From contig USHW01000037.1 in the NCBI GenBank assembly GCA_900554545.1, positions 1 through 21,560 of the forward strand: a stretch of 21,560 nucleotides of DNA. The letters are read 5' to 3'. This document shows positions 7,066 to 13,258 of the stretch, one piece after another. A model generated the notes under the pieces. It ran no database searches. It had not been told where the DNA came from and saw only the letters and a list, made by a program, of their open reading frames with translations. The DNA comes from an uncultured Prevotella sp. Lineage in GTDB: Bacteria > Bacteroidota > Bacteroidia > Bacteroidales > Bacteroidaceae. Each line of letters starts with the position of its first letter. Position 1 is the first letter of the stretch. Made by a program: the position numbers and the translations under genes.

Positions 7066-7204
7066 AAATTAAAGGAGTCAGGGGAGTTAAAGAAGTTAAA
7101 GACAATAGCTTTGCCAAACGTTTTACTTCATCATACTCTCTCTCACCAACAAACAGCAAGGGTATTGTCCTTAACTCCTTTAACACCCCTGACTCATTTA
7201 ACTT
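7066..7204. repeat. Purine-word inverted repeat (GTTAAAGAA words)
   Basis: The left arm 7066-7109 (AAAGGAGTCAGGGGAGTTAA, then AGAAGTTAAAGACAATAGC) and right arm 7160-7204 are imperfect reverse complements, sharing GAGTCAGGGG, GTTAAAG and GACAATA in the same order. The loop is about 50 nt and non-coding. It begins directly after the DUF3836 stop codon and ends about 34 nt before the ABC ATPase. TAGCTTTG at 7106-7113 looks like a -7 box but has no -33 partner. Confidence 0.85.
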
Positions 7205-7237
7205 CCGATAAAATAAGGACCTAAAAACAACAATAAA

Positions 7238-8059
7238 ATGATACACATCGAGAACCTGAAATACAAGTACCAAGGCGCGAAGCAGTATGTCTTCGACGGC
7301 TTCAGCCTCAACCTTGAGGACAATAACATCTACGGACTGCTGGGAAAGAACGGCACGGGTAAGTCTACATTGCTTTACCTTATCAGCGGACTGCTGCGCC
7401 GGACGGCAGGCACCATCACCGTAGACGGCGTTGACACGGGCCGCCATCAGGCGGAAACGCTTGAGGAGATATTCCTCGTTCCCGAGGAGTTCGACCTCGC
7501 CCCGATGACCCTCGAGGCATACGTGAAGCTCAACCGGCCGTTCTATCCGCGCTTCAGCCGCGAGGTGTTGGAGAGCTGTCTGCGCGACTTCGAGCTGACA
7601 CCGGACATCCACCTGAAGGAGCTTTCCATGGGACAGAAGAAGAAAGTGTACATGAGCTTCGCGCTGGCGGCCAACACCAAGCTGCTGCTTATGGACGAAC
7701 CGACCAACGGACTGGACATTCCGTCGAAGAGCCAGTTCCGCAAAGTCATCGCAAACAACATGGCCGACGACCGCACAATGGTAATTTCCACCCATCAGGT
7801 GCACGACGTCGAGTCGCTGCTCGACCACATCGTGATGCTCGACCGCTCGCAAATCCTGCTCGATGCGTCAGTAGCCGACATCTGCGACAAGTACAACTTC
7901 GAGTTCCGTTCACTCGGAGAGCCGAGCGACGACGTGCTTTACGCAGAGCCGTCGGTGCAGGGCAACGCCGTAATAACACGCAAACGCGAGGGCGACGGGG
8001 ACACAACGCTCAACCTCGAACTGCTGTTCAACGCCGTGACAAAGCGCGCGATAAAATGA
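7238..8059 (+). CDS. ABC transporter ATP-binding protein
   Basis: A 273-residue nucleotide-binding subunit. Walker A GKNGTGKST is at residues 36-44, the signature LSMGQ at 129-133, Walker B LLLMDEP with Asp153 and Glu154, and the switch histidine lies in ISTHQVHD. The short helical region and the C-terminal extension after the H-loop resemble ABC-2 type exporters of the YtrB/CcmA/BcrA group. It powers transport at the inner membrane, presumably with the two membrane proteins encoded next (8229 and 9461). With the GntR gene at 10282 this makes a layout like the ytr operon of Bacillus. The substrate cannot be told; cell-envelope stress or export of a toxic compound is a guess from related operons. 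Spacers inside the operon hold repeats. Confidence 0.95.
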   Translation: MIHIENLKYKYQGAKQYVFDGFSLNLEDNNIYGLLGKNGTGKSTLLYLISGLLRRTAGTITVDGVDTGRHQAETLEEIFLVPEEFDLAPMTLEAYVKLNRPFYPRFSREVLESCLRDFELTPDIHLKELSMGQKKKVYMSFALAANTKLLLMDEPTNGLDIPSKSQFRKVIANNMADDRTMVISTHQVHDVESLLDHIVMLDRSQILLDASVADICDKYNFEFRSLGEPSDDVLYAEPSVQGNAVITRKREGDGDTTLNLELLFNAVTKRAIK

Positions 8060-8081
8060 CAACTGCCACGACAGACCCCGG

Positions 8082-8114
8082 CACCCACCCCAACCCTCCC
8101 GAAGGGAGGGGGCT
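8082..8114 (+). repeat. GC-rich palindromic repeat, copy 2
   Basis: CACCCACCCCAACCCTCCC followed by GAAGGGAGGGGGCTT; the core CCCTCCCGAAGGGAGGG is a perfect palindromic hairpin. It lies between the ABC ATPase and the first membrane gene. From 8162 to 8207 there follow CCTATCCGGCCTAT-type words like those near 6330 and 13160. Confidence 0.85.
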
Positions 8115-8228
8115 TGAAATGCCTTGAATGCTATGTGGCAAGCCCCTTGCCCACACCCGTTCACCATCCATATCAGCCCCATCCGCCCTATCCGGCCTAT
8201 ACATCCAATTATTTAACAACAATCAACC

Positions 8229-9056
8229 ATGTCAAAATTCAACATAAACCGCTTCGGCAAGACCCTGCTCTGGTCGGCCAAGATGACACAAAAGGAAATA
8301 CTGACGAACGTCGCCGCCATGTTCTTCGCATTCGCAGTGCCGTTCATCATACATCTGCTCTCAAGCTACAAAGGCTCCGAGATGCACACGGCATCAAACC
8401 TCACAACAGCCATGCAGCTAAATATCTTAATCTATATCATCATCACAGTGATTGGCGGATGCTGGCTTTTCAGCAACATGAAGACAAAAGAGCAGCGCAT
8501 AATGTTCAAGATGCTGCCTGCGACAGACCTTGAGAAGTTCATCGCCCGCGCGCTTTACGTAACGGTGGTGTGGTGGCTCATGGCTTACGTTGCATTCTGC
8601 TTAGCCGACGTTTTCCGCATGCTCGTAAGCCTGATAGCAGGCATCGACGTGGTGAGAAGCGTCATCCCGGAGTTCACCTCGATACTTATCGGCACAAGCG
8701 AGCACACCAGCTTCACCGTAAACAGCATGCGTGCGGACGAGACATACGCTGTTCTCGCGCTGGCATACGCATGGGGTTTCTGGATGTATTCATTCTACAT
8801 ACTTGGCGGAGCGTTGTTCCGCAGGCGCCAGTTCGTGCTCACCACGCTTGTGCACTTCGTTCTCTGCATGGTCTTCACACCGCTGTTTGTAAGCCATGTT
8901 GACGGCATAGACCACGATACGGCACGCCATTTAATGGTACCATTGGCGTGGACTGGCGCGGCGGTGTTCACCGCATGGGGCATAGCCGACTGGATTTTGT
9001 CCTACAAGATATTCCGCCGCATGCAGGTAATCAACAACAAATGGCTGAACCTGTGA
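8229..9056 (+). CDS. ABC-2-like membrane protein, paralogue 1
   Basis: A 275-residue multi-span membrane protein, probably the permease partner of the ATPase at 7238. Hydrophobic segments fall at about residues 30-45, 65-82, 110-140, 175-200, 205-225 and 235-255. After segment 2 comes MLPATDLEKFIARALYVTV and the protein ends KIFRRMQVINNKWLNL. Both motifs recur in the protein encoded at 9461, so the two are tandem paralogues of similar size and could form a heterodimeric channel. No named domain could be assigned with certainty; ABC-2 permease is inferred from position and topology. The ATG is preceded by an A/C-rich leader. The gap upstream holds a GC-rich palindrome rather than a promoter. 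Confidence 0.88.
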   Translation: MSKFNINRFGKTLLWSAKMTQKEILTNVAAMFFAFAVPFIIHLLSSYKGSEMHTASNLTTAMQLNILIYIIITVIGGCWLFSNMKTKEQRIMFKMLPATDLEKFIARALYVTVVWWLMAYVAFCLADVFRMLVSLIAGIDVVRSVIPEFTSILIGTSEHTSFTVNSMRADETYAVLALAYAWGFWMYSFYILGGALFRRRQFVLTTLVHFVLCMVFTPLFVSHVDGIDHDTARHLMVPLAWTGAAVFTAWGIADWILSYKIFRRMQVINNKWLNL

Positions 9057-9057
9057 G

Positions 9058-9120
9058 AGGTGAAAAGGTGAAAAAGTAAAAAAGTAAAAGGGTAAAAAAG
9101 TAAAAAGGTAAAAAGCAAAA
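9058..9120 (+). repeat. GTAAAAAG tandem word repeat
   Basis: About eight degenerate copies of an 8-nt word (GGTGAAAA, AGTAAAAA, AGTAAAAG, GGTAAAAA and so on) begin at the stop codon of the first membrane gene. No obvious reverse-complement arm was found nearby, unlike the other word repeats. Confidence 0.8.
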
Positions 9121-9159
9121 GACGTGAATGAAAATGTCACCGGAAACCGCCCGGTTTGC

Positions 9160-9240
9160 AAAAGGCCGTCTTTCGCCTTCCAAAAGGCCGTGTTTTACAA
9201 CGCAAAAGGCCACCTTTTGCAGGCTAAAAGGCCACCTTTT
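9160..9240 (+). repeat. Four-unit 22-nt dyad array, copy 3
   Basis: Units start at 9160, 9182, 9204 and 9226: AAAAGGCCGTCTTTC, AAAAGGCCGTGTTTT, AAAAGGCCACCTTTT and AAAAGGCCACCTTTT. Here adjacent units are direct repeats, so no long hairpin forms between neighbours; each unit has its own dyad symmetry. Confidence 0.92.
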
Positions 9241-9300
9241 GCAACGCCGAATGTAACACACTGACAGTCAGTAACATACAGAACACCAAAAGAGAGAAGC

Positions 9301-9350
9301 ACCTCCCTAACCAAAGGGAAGCCCCTCCCTAACCCTCCCGAGGGAGGGAA
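9301..9350 (+). repeat. GC-rich palindromic repeat, copy 3 (extended)
   Basis: CCTCCCTAACCAAAGGGAAG is followed by CCCCTCCCTAACCCTCCCGA and GGGAGGGAA. It contains the CCCTCCCGAGGGAGGG core and an extra half-copy upstream. Confidence 0.75.
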
Positions 9351-9460
9351 CGCAGATGGAAACTGATAATATAAGGTAACGGCTTTAACTTCCGAGCGAC
9401 CGAAAGGGAGCGATAACTTCTTTAACTCCTTTAACTTCTGAAAATAAAAAACAACGAACA

Positions 9461-10285
9461 ATGAGCAACTTCGATATTAAACGCTTCGCAAGAGTGGCGC
9501 AGTGGACGTGGAGAATGAACTTCAAAGGCGTGCTGTCGTTCGCCGCCGGCCTGTCGATAGGTTACCTCGGCCCTTACATCGGGTGGATATATCCGTACCT
9601 GAAAGGCATGCCAGCCGACGGCGAAGGCCGCCTGGTGAACAGCATTAGCATGTGTACCGTGATTTACCTCATAGTCGTCATCATCAGCGGAACATGGATT
9701 TTCGCCAACATGCAGACAAAGGCGCAACGCACAACGGTGAAGCTCCTTCCTGCCACCGACCTTGAAAAGTTCCTCGTCAACTTCCTCGCCGTTACCTTGG
9801 GAGCCGCCGTCATGGCGATAGTGGCATTCTGCATTGCCGACATTGTGCGCATAGTTGTATGCCTGATATTCGGCATCGACCACGTAGCCATCGGCCTGCC
9901 GTACTTCATCCAGATGATTTTCACCGATACGGACTTCGCCGGAAGCAGCGTAAACGCAGGCAGAATATTCCCCACGGCGGTGAACTTTACAGCCTTAGGA
10001 TGGTGCCTCTGGGCGCAGTCTCTGTATGTTCTTGGCGGCACGGTGCTGCGCCGTTACCAGTTCGTCATCACTTCGGCGGTGCACGTCCTGCTGTTCATCG
10101 CATTTGCGGTAGTCGTGTCTTACGGAAGCGGAAACGTTGAAACGACGGTCATGGACGAAGGCCTTGCCCCCGTGTTCTACGCCATCGGCACCGTGCTTGC
10201 AGCCATTGCGGTGCTCAACTGGTGGTTCTCTTACAGGATATTCAAGCGTATGCAGGTTATCAACAACAAATGGATTAACTTATGA
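9461..10285 (+). CDS. ABC-2-like membrane protein, paralogue 2
   Basis: A 274-residue multi-span membrane protein, paralogous to that at 8229. Shared features are the MSxFxIxRF start, LLPATDLEKFLVNFLAVTL in the middle, the LYVLGGTVLRRYQFV loop before the last segments, and the ending KRMQVINNKWINL. Hydrophobic segments alternate through the chain as in paralogue 1. It is probably the second permease of the ABC system whose ATPase is at 7238. Its stop codon overlaps the start of the GntR gene (ATGA at 10282-10285), so the two are translationally coupled. Function is inferred from context; the substrate is unknown. Confidence 0.88.
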   Translation: MSNFDIKRFARVAQWTWRMNFKGVLSFAAGLSIGYLGPYIGWIYPYLKGMPADGEGRLVNSISMCTVIYLIVVIISGTWIFANMQTKAQRTTVKLLPATDLEKFLVNFLAVTLGAAVMAIVAFCIADIVRIVVCLIFGIDHVAIGLPYFIQMIFTDTDFAGSSVNAGRIFPTAVNFTALGWCLWAQSLYVLGGTVLRRYQFVITSAVHVLLFIAFAVVVSYGSGNVETTVMDEGLAPVFYAIGTVLAAIAVLNWWFSYRIFKRMQVINNKWINL

Positions 10286-10641
10286 ACTTTACGACAGAGA
10301 AAGCGATTTACGTGCAGATAGCCGACCGGCTGTGTGACGAGATACTTACGGGGAAATACTCCGACGACGCGAGAATCCCCTCGGTACGCGAGTATGCCGT
10401 GCTGCTTGAGGTGAACACTAACACCACCGTCAAGTCATACGACCTCTTGGCGCAGCAGGGAATAATATACAACAAGCGCGGATTAGGCTACTTCGTCACC
10501 GCCGGAGCAAAGGAGAAGATACTCGAAGAACGCCGAAAGGAGTTCATGGAGCAGAAACTTCCCGAGATGTTCCGCCAGATGCGGCTGCTCGGAATAGGCA
10601 TGGAGGAAGTGGAAAGGGAGTGGAACGGTGACGGAAGTTAA
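10282..10641 (+). CDS. GntR family transcriptional regulator, YtrA-like
   Basis: A 119-residue regulator with an N-terminal winged helix (AIYVQIADRLCDEILTGKYS, then RIPSVREYAVLLEVNTNTTV, then YDLLAQQGIIYNKRGLGYFV) and only a short helical tail of about 40 residues (EKILEERRKEFMEQKLPEMF onward). The lack of a ligand-binding domain places it with the YtrA subfamily, which usually controls a linked ABC-transporter operon as a dimer. The ATG overlaps the preceding stop by 4 nt. It is therefore likely the autoregulator of the operon that begins at 7238. No operator was recognised with confidence. Its stop codon lies within the first word of the repeat that follows (GGAAGTTAAAGGAGTTAG). Confidence 0.93.
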   Translation: MNFTTEKAIYVQIADRLCDEILTGKYSDDARIPSVREYAVLLEVNTNTTVKSYDLLAQQGIIYNKRGLGYFVTAGAKEKILEERRKEFMEQKLPEMFRQMRLLGIGMEEVEREWNGDGS

Positions 10642-10821
10642 AGGAGTTAGAGAAGTTATAGAAGTTAAAGCCAAATGCCTTGTTGGCTTATCAGCGCAAA
10701 CGTATTTGACAACTCATAACACCAAAGCTTTATACTCTATGACTTCTCCAATTCCAAACACCTCTAAAGACAAAGGTAATGGCTTTAACTTCTATGACTT
10801 CCCTAAATTCTATTAATTCTT
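10633..10821. repeat. Purine-word inverted repeat (GAAGTTAAAG words)
   Basis: The left arm (10633-10676) contains AGAAGTTATAGAAGTTAAAG and CCAAATGCCTT. The right arm (10772-10821) is the imperfect reverse complement (AAGGTAATGGCTTTAACTTC, then TATGACTTCCC). The loop is about 95 nt and non-coding. The gntR stop codon is inside the left arm, and the right arm ends about 10 nt before the next ATG. Confidence 0.82.
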
Positions 10822-10830
10822 GAACTTACA

Positions 10831-11550
10831 ATGATTCACCTTCACGACATCAACAAGACATACGACAACGGACAGCCGCTGCACGTGCTCAAGGGCATCA
10901 ACCTGGACATTGAGCAGGGCGAGTTCGTGTCAATCATGGGCGCGTCAGGTTCGGGCAAGTCCACGTTATTGAACATATTGGGCATACTCGACAACTACGA
11001 CTCGGGCGAATACACGCTGGCGGGCACGCTCATCAAGGACCTTTCGGAAACAAAGGCAGCCGAATACCGCAACAGGATGATAGGCTTCATCTTCCAGTCG
11101 TTCAACCTCATATCGTTCAAAACGGCCGTAGAGAACGTCGAGCTGCCGCTGTTTTATCAGGGAGTGCGCCGCCGCGAGCGTCACCGCAAGGCCATGGAAT
11201 ACCTCGAACGCTTGGGACTGAAGGACTGGGCCGGGCACTATCCCAACGAGATGTCGGGCGGACAGAAGCAGCGTGTGGCGATAGCGCGCGCACTGATAAC
11301 GCACCCCCAGATAATACTCGCCGACGAACCGACAGGCGCACTGGACTCGAAGACCAGTGTGGAGGTGATGAAACTGCTGAAGCAGCTCAACGAACAGGAG
11401 GGCATGACAATTGTTGTGGTGACCCACGAGAGCGGCGTTGCCAACGAAACCAACAAGATTGTACACATCAAGGACGGCCTGATTGGCGAAATAGAGGTGA
11501 ACTTCGACCACCACGCATCGCCGTTCGGAAGTGGAGGGGTAATGAAATAG
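10831..11550 (+). CDS. MacB/LolD-type ABC exporter ATPase
   Basis: A 239-residue ATP-binding subunit. Walker A GASGSGKST is at residues 37-45, signature MSGGQ at 141-145, Walker B IILADEP with Asp165 and Glu166, then TGALDS and the switch histidine in VTHES. High similarity to the LolD/MacB/FtsE class, which pairs with FtsX-fold permeases and acts by mechanotransmission rather than classical transport, is clear from the SGGQKQRVAIARAL and ADEPTGALDS core. Its partners are the two permeases at 11888 and 13259, with the adaptor (14613) and the outer-membrane channel (15878) downstream. In E. coli MacB the ATPase is fused to the permease; here it is separate. A strong hairpin follows the gene. 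Confidence 0.96.
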   Translation: MIHLHDINKTYDNGQPLHVLKGINLDIEQGEFVSIMGASGSGKSTLLNILGILDNYDSGEYTLAGTLIKDLSETKAAEYRNRMIGFIFQSFNLISFKTAVENVELPLFYQGVRRRERHRKAMEYLERLGLKDWAGHYPNEMSGGQKQRVAIARALITHPQIILADEPTGALDSKTSVEVMKLLKQLNEQEGMTIVVVTHESGVANETNKIVHIKDGLIGEIEVNFDHHASPFGSGGVMK

Positions 11551-11572
11551 AAGCCCCACGAACCCCAAGGGA

Positions 11573-11660
11573 AAGCCCCCTCCCAACCTCCCCGAGGGGA
11601 GGGGAAAGGCAGTCGTGAGGTAATCAAACGCCTCCCCTCGGGGAGGTTGGGAGGGGGCTT
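11573..11660. repeat. Perfect 30-bp inverted repeat, GC-rich family
   Basis: 11573-11602 and 11631-11660 are exact reverse complements over 30 nt with a 28-nt loop. Each arm is itself a copy of the GC-rich palindromic element (AAGCCCCCTCCCAACCTCCC then CGAGGGGAGG). As RNA it would be an extremely stable hairpin between the ATPase and its first permease. No T-tract follows, so it is not a standard terminator. Confidence 0.93.
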
Positions 11661-11666
11661 ATTTCC

Positions 11667-11747
11667 AAAAGGTCATCTCTTACACGCTAAAAGACCACCT
11701 TTTACACGCCAAAAGGCCACCTTTTGCAGGCTAAAAGACGGCCTTTT
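11667..11747 (+). repeat. Four-unit 22-nt dyad array, copy 4
   Basis: Units start at 11667, 11689, 11711 and 11733: AAAAGGTCATCTCTT, AAAAGACCACCTTTT, AAAAGGCCACCTTTT and AAAAGACGGCCTTTT. The TTGATTATCAA companion is on the far side (11768), so the element appears reversed relative to copies 2, 6 and 7. Confidence 0.92.
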
Positions 11748-11856
11748 GCAAGGCGAGATATAACCCATTGATTATCAATAGTTTACAAAACAACACCTGA
11801 AACAATGACAATTAAGGACTATATAACCAAAAACAACCGGCAACGGGAACTTAAAA

Positions 11857-11887
11857 CCTCCCCACGGGGAGGCCGGGAGGGGGCTTT
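11857..11887 (+). repeat. GC-rich palindromic repeat abutting the permease start codon
   Basis: CCTCCCCACGGGGAGG followed by CCGGGAGGGGGCTTT, ending one base before the ATG at 11888. GGGAGGGGG sits 5-13 nt upstream of the ATG, where a Shine-Dalgarno site would be; the other genes in the window have A-rich leaders instead. Confidence 0.8.
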
Positions 11888-13147
11888 ATGAGAGACGTAT
11901 TTGTGGAAATAATGAGTACAGTCCGCCGCAACAAGCTGCGCACCGCCCTCACGGGTTTTGCCGTTGCGTGGGGCATCTTCATGCTAATCTTCCTCTTGGG
12001 AGCGGGCAACGGACTCATCAACGCCATGATGCTGCAAAGCGGAAGGTTCCTGGACAACTCGATGATGGTGGGCGGCGGATACACGTCGAAGCCTTACGAC
12101 GGCCTGAAGGAGGGACGCTCAATCGAGCTGAACGACAAGGACATGGCCGTGACGGGCAACAACTTCTCAGCCAATGTGGAGGAGACCGGCGGCACGTTCG
12201 ACCAGAGCGGACTGACGCTTAGCCACGGGACAAACTACGTAAGCAGCTCGCTTACGGGCGTATATCCCAACGAAATAGAGATAAACAAGAAGGAGATGAT
12301 GTGCGGACGCTTCATCAACGACATCGACATAGAACAGAAACGCAAGGTGTTGGTGCTCGGCGAGGACGACGCCAAGGAGCTGATGCCGCGCGGAACGGAA
12401 CGGCTCATAGGCCAGTATGTCAGCGTTGACAGCATAGCCTTCCGCGTGGTGGGCATCTACAAGGCCGACCGCAGCGGCATGAACACGTCGGCCTACACGG
12501 CGTTCACCACCATACGCACCATATACGGCAAGGGCGACAAGGTCGGAACGATACTGTTCTCGTTCAAGGGACTTGACACGCAGGAGGCCAACGACGCCTT
12601 CGAGCAGCAGTACCGGGCGCGCATCAACGGCAATCACCGCGCCGCCCCCGACGACGAACGCTCCGTATGGATATGGAACCGCTTTACGCAGAACCTCCAG
12701 ATGAACACCGGCATAGGCATCATCCGCACCGCGCTGTGGATAGTCGGCCTCTTCACGCTGCTCAGCGGCATAGTGGGCGTGAGCAACATCATGCTGATTA
12801 CCGTCAAGGAACGCACCCGTGAGTTCGGCATACGCAAGGCCATAGGCGCCAAGCCGCGGTCAATCCTGCGGCTAATCATCACGGAAAGCGTGGTTATCAC
12901 AACCTTCTTCGGCTACATCGGCATGGTGCTCGGCGTGGCGGCGAACGAATACATGGACGCCACGATAGGCCGGATGAAAGTGAACAGCGGCCTGTTCGAA
13001 GCCACGATGTTCTACAACCCCACGGTCGGCATCGACGTCTGCGTGGCCGCAACGGTAGTGATGATTGTGGCAGGGACGCTCGCCGGACTGATACCTGCAC
13101 GCAAGGCGGCACGCATAAGGCCGATAGAGGCGTTGAGGGCGGAGTAG
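11888..13147 (+). CDS. ABC transporter permease, MacB/FtsX family (first)
   Basis: A 419-residue inner-membrane permease. An N-terminal segment (NKLRTALTGFAVAWGIFMLI and on) precedes a periplasmic MacB_PCD domain of about 240 residues (about 40-270). Three C-terminal membrane segments follow, with the conserved NIMLITVKERTREFGIRKAI and GAKPRSILRLIITES coupling region and the ending LIPARKAARIRPIEALRAE. This is the architecture of MacB/LolC without the fused ATPase. It likely forms a heterodimer with the second permease (13259), driven by the ATPase at 10831. MacAB-TolC systems export macrolides, peptides, haem precursors or lipids; the substrate here is unknown. The ATG directly follows a GC-rich repeat. 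Confidence 0.95.
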   Translation: MRDVFVEIMSTVRRNKLRTALTGFAVAWGIFMLIFLLGAGNGLINAMMLQSGRFLDNSMMVGGGYTSKPYDGLKEGRSIELNDKDMAVTGNNFSANVEETGGTFDQSGLTLSHGTNYVSSSLTGVYPNEIEINKKEMMCGRFINDIDIEQKRKVLVLGEDDAKELMPRGTERLIGQYVSVDSIAFRVVGIYKADRSGMNTSAYTAFTTIRTIYGKGDKVGTILFSFKGLDTQEANDAFEQQYRARINGNHRAAPDDERSVWIWNRFTQNLQMNTGIGIIRTALWIVGLFTLLSGIVGVSNIMLITVKERTREFGIRKAIGAKPRSILRLIITESVVITTFFGYIGMVLGVAANEYMDATIGRMKVNSGLFEATMFYNPTVGIDVCVAATVVMIVAGTLAGLIPARKAARIRPIEALRAE

Positions 13148-13258
13148 AACTGCCGATAAGGCAAATAGGACTGATATGCCCTATAAGCCCAATAAGCAGG
13201 AAGAATTATCGGTCTTATTGGCCTTATTAGGCCCATTGTTTCATAAAAACAACAACCA
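13148..13258. repeat. Spacer of CCTATAAGCCCAATAAG words, imperfect inverted repeat
   Basis: GCCCTATAAGCCCAATAAG (about 13179) is the imperfect reverse complement of CTTATTGGCCTTATTAGGCC (about 13213). Similar words occur near 6320-6356 (GGCCTTATCAGCC, CCTATTCGGCTTATC) and 8162-8207. No promoter or gene was seen. Confidence 0.65.

Larger units (their letters stand above)
9057..9460. other. Repeat-filled spacer between the two membrane genes
   Basis: About 400 nt with no gene. In order: AAAAGGTGAAAAAGTAAAA-type word repeats (9058-9120), a four-unit 22-nt array (9160-9240), a double GC-rich palindrome (9301-9350), and GTAACGGCTTTAACTTCC/CTTCTTTAACTCCTTTAACT words (9375-9443). No terminator with a T-tract and no promoter was recognised, so read-through may link the flanking genes. 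Confidence 0.75.
11551..11887. other. Repeat-filled spacer inside the exporter operon
   Basis: 337 nt with no gene. In order: a perfect 30-bp inverted repeat of the GC-rich family (11573-11660), a four-unit 22-nt array (11667-11747), TTGATTATCAA (11768-11778), and a further GC-rich palindrome that runs into the ATG of the next gene (11857-11887). Confidence 0.8.

Noticed and set aside
7106..7113. -7 promoter box for the ABC operon (TAGCTTTG)
   Set aside because: No -33 element at the right distance, and the box is part of the word-repeat arm.
7025..7852. 275-codon minus-strand open frame over the ABC ATPase
   Set aside because: It lies opposite a clearly conserved ATPase and has no recognisable motif; its length reflects codon bias of the real gene.
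9160..9240. CRISPR array
   Set aside because: The 22-nt period leaves only 7-nt linkers between 15-nt units. That is far too short for spacers, the number is fixed at four, and no cas gene is near.
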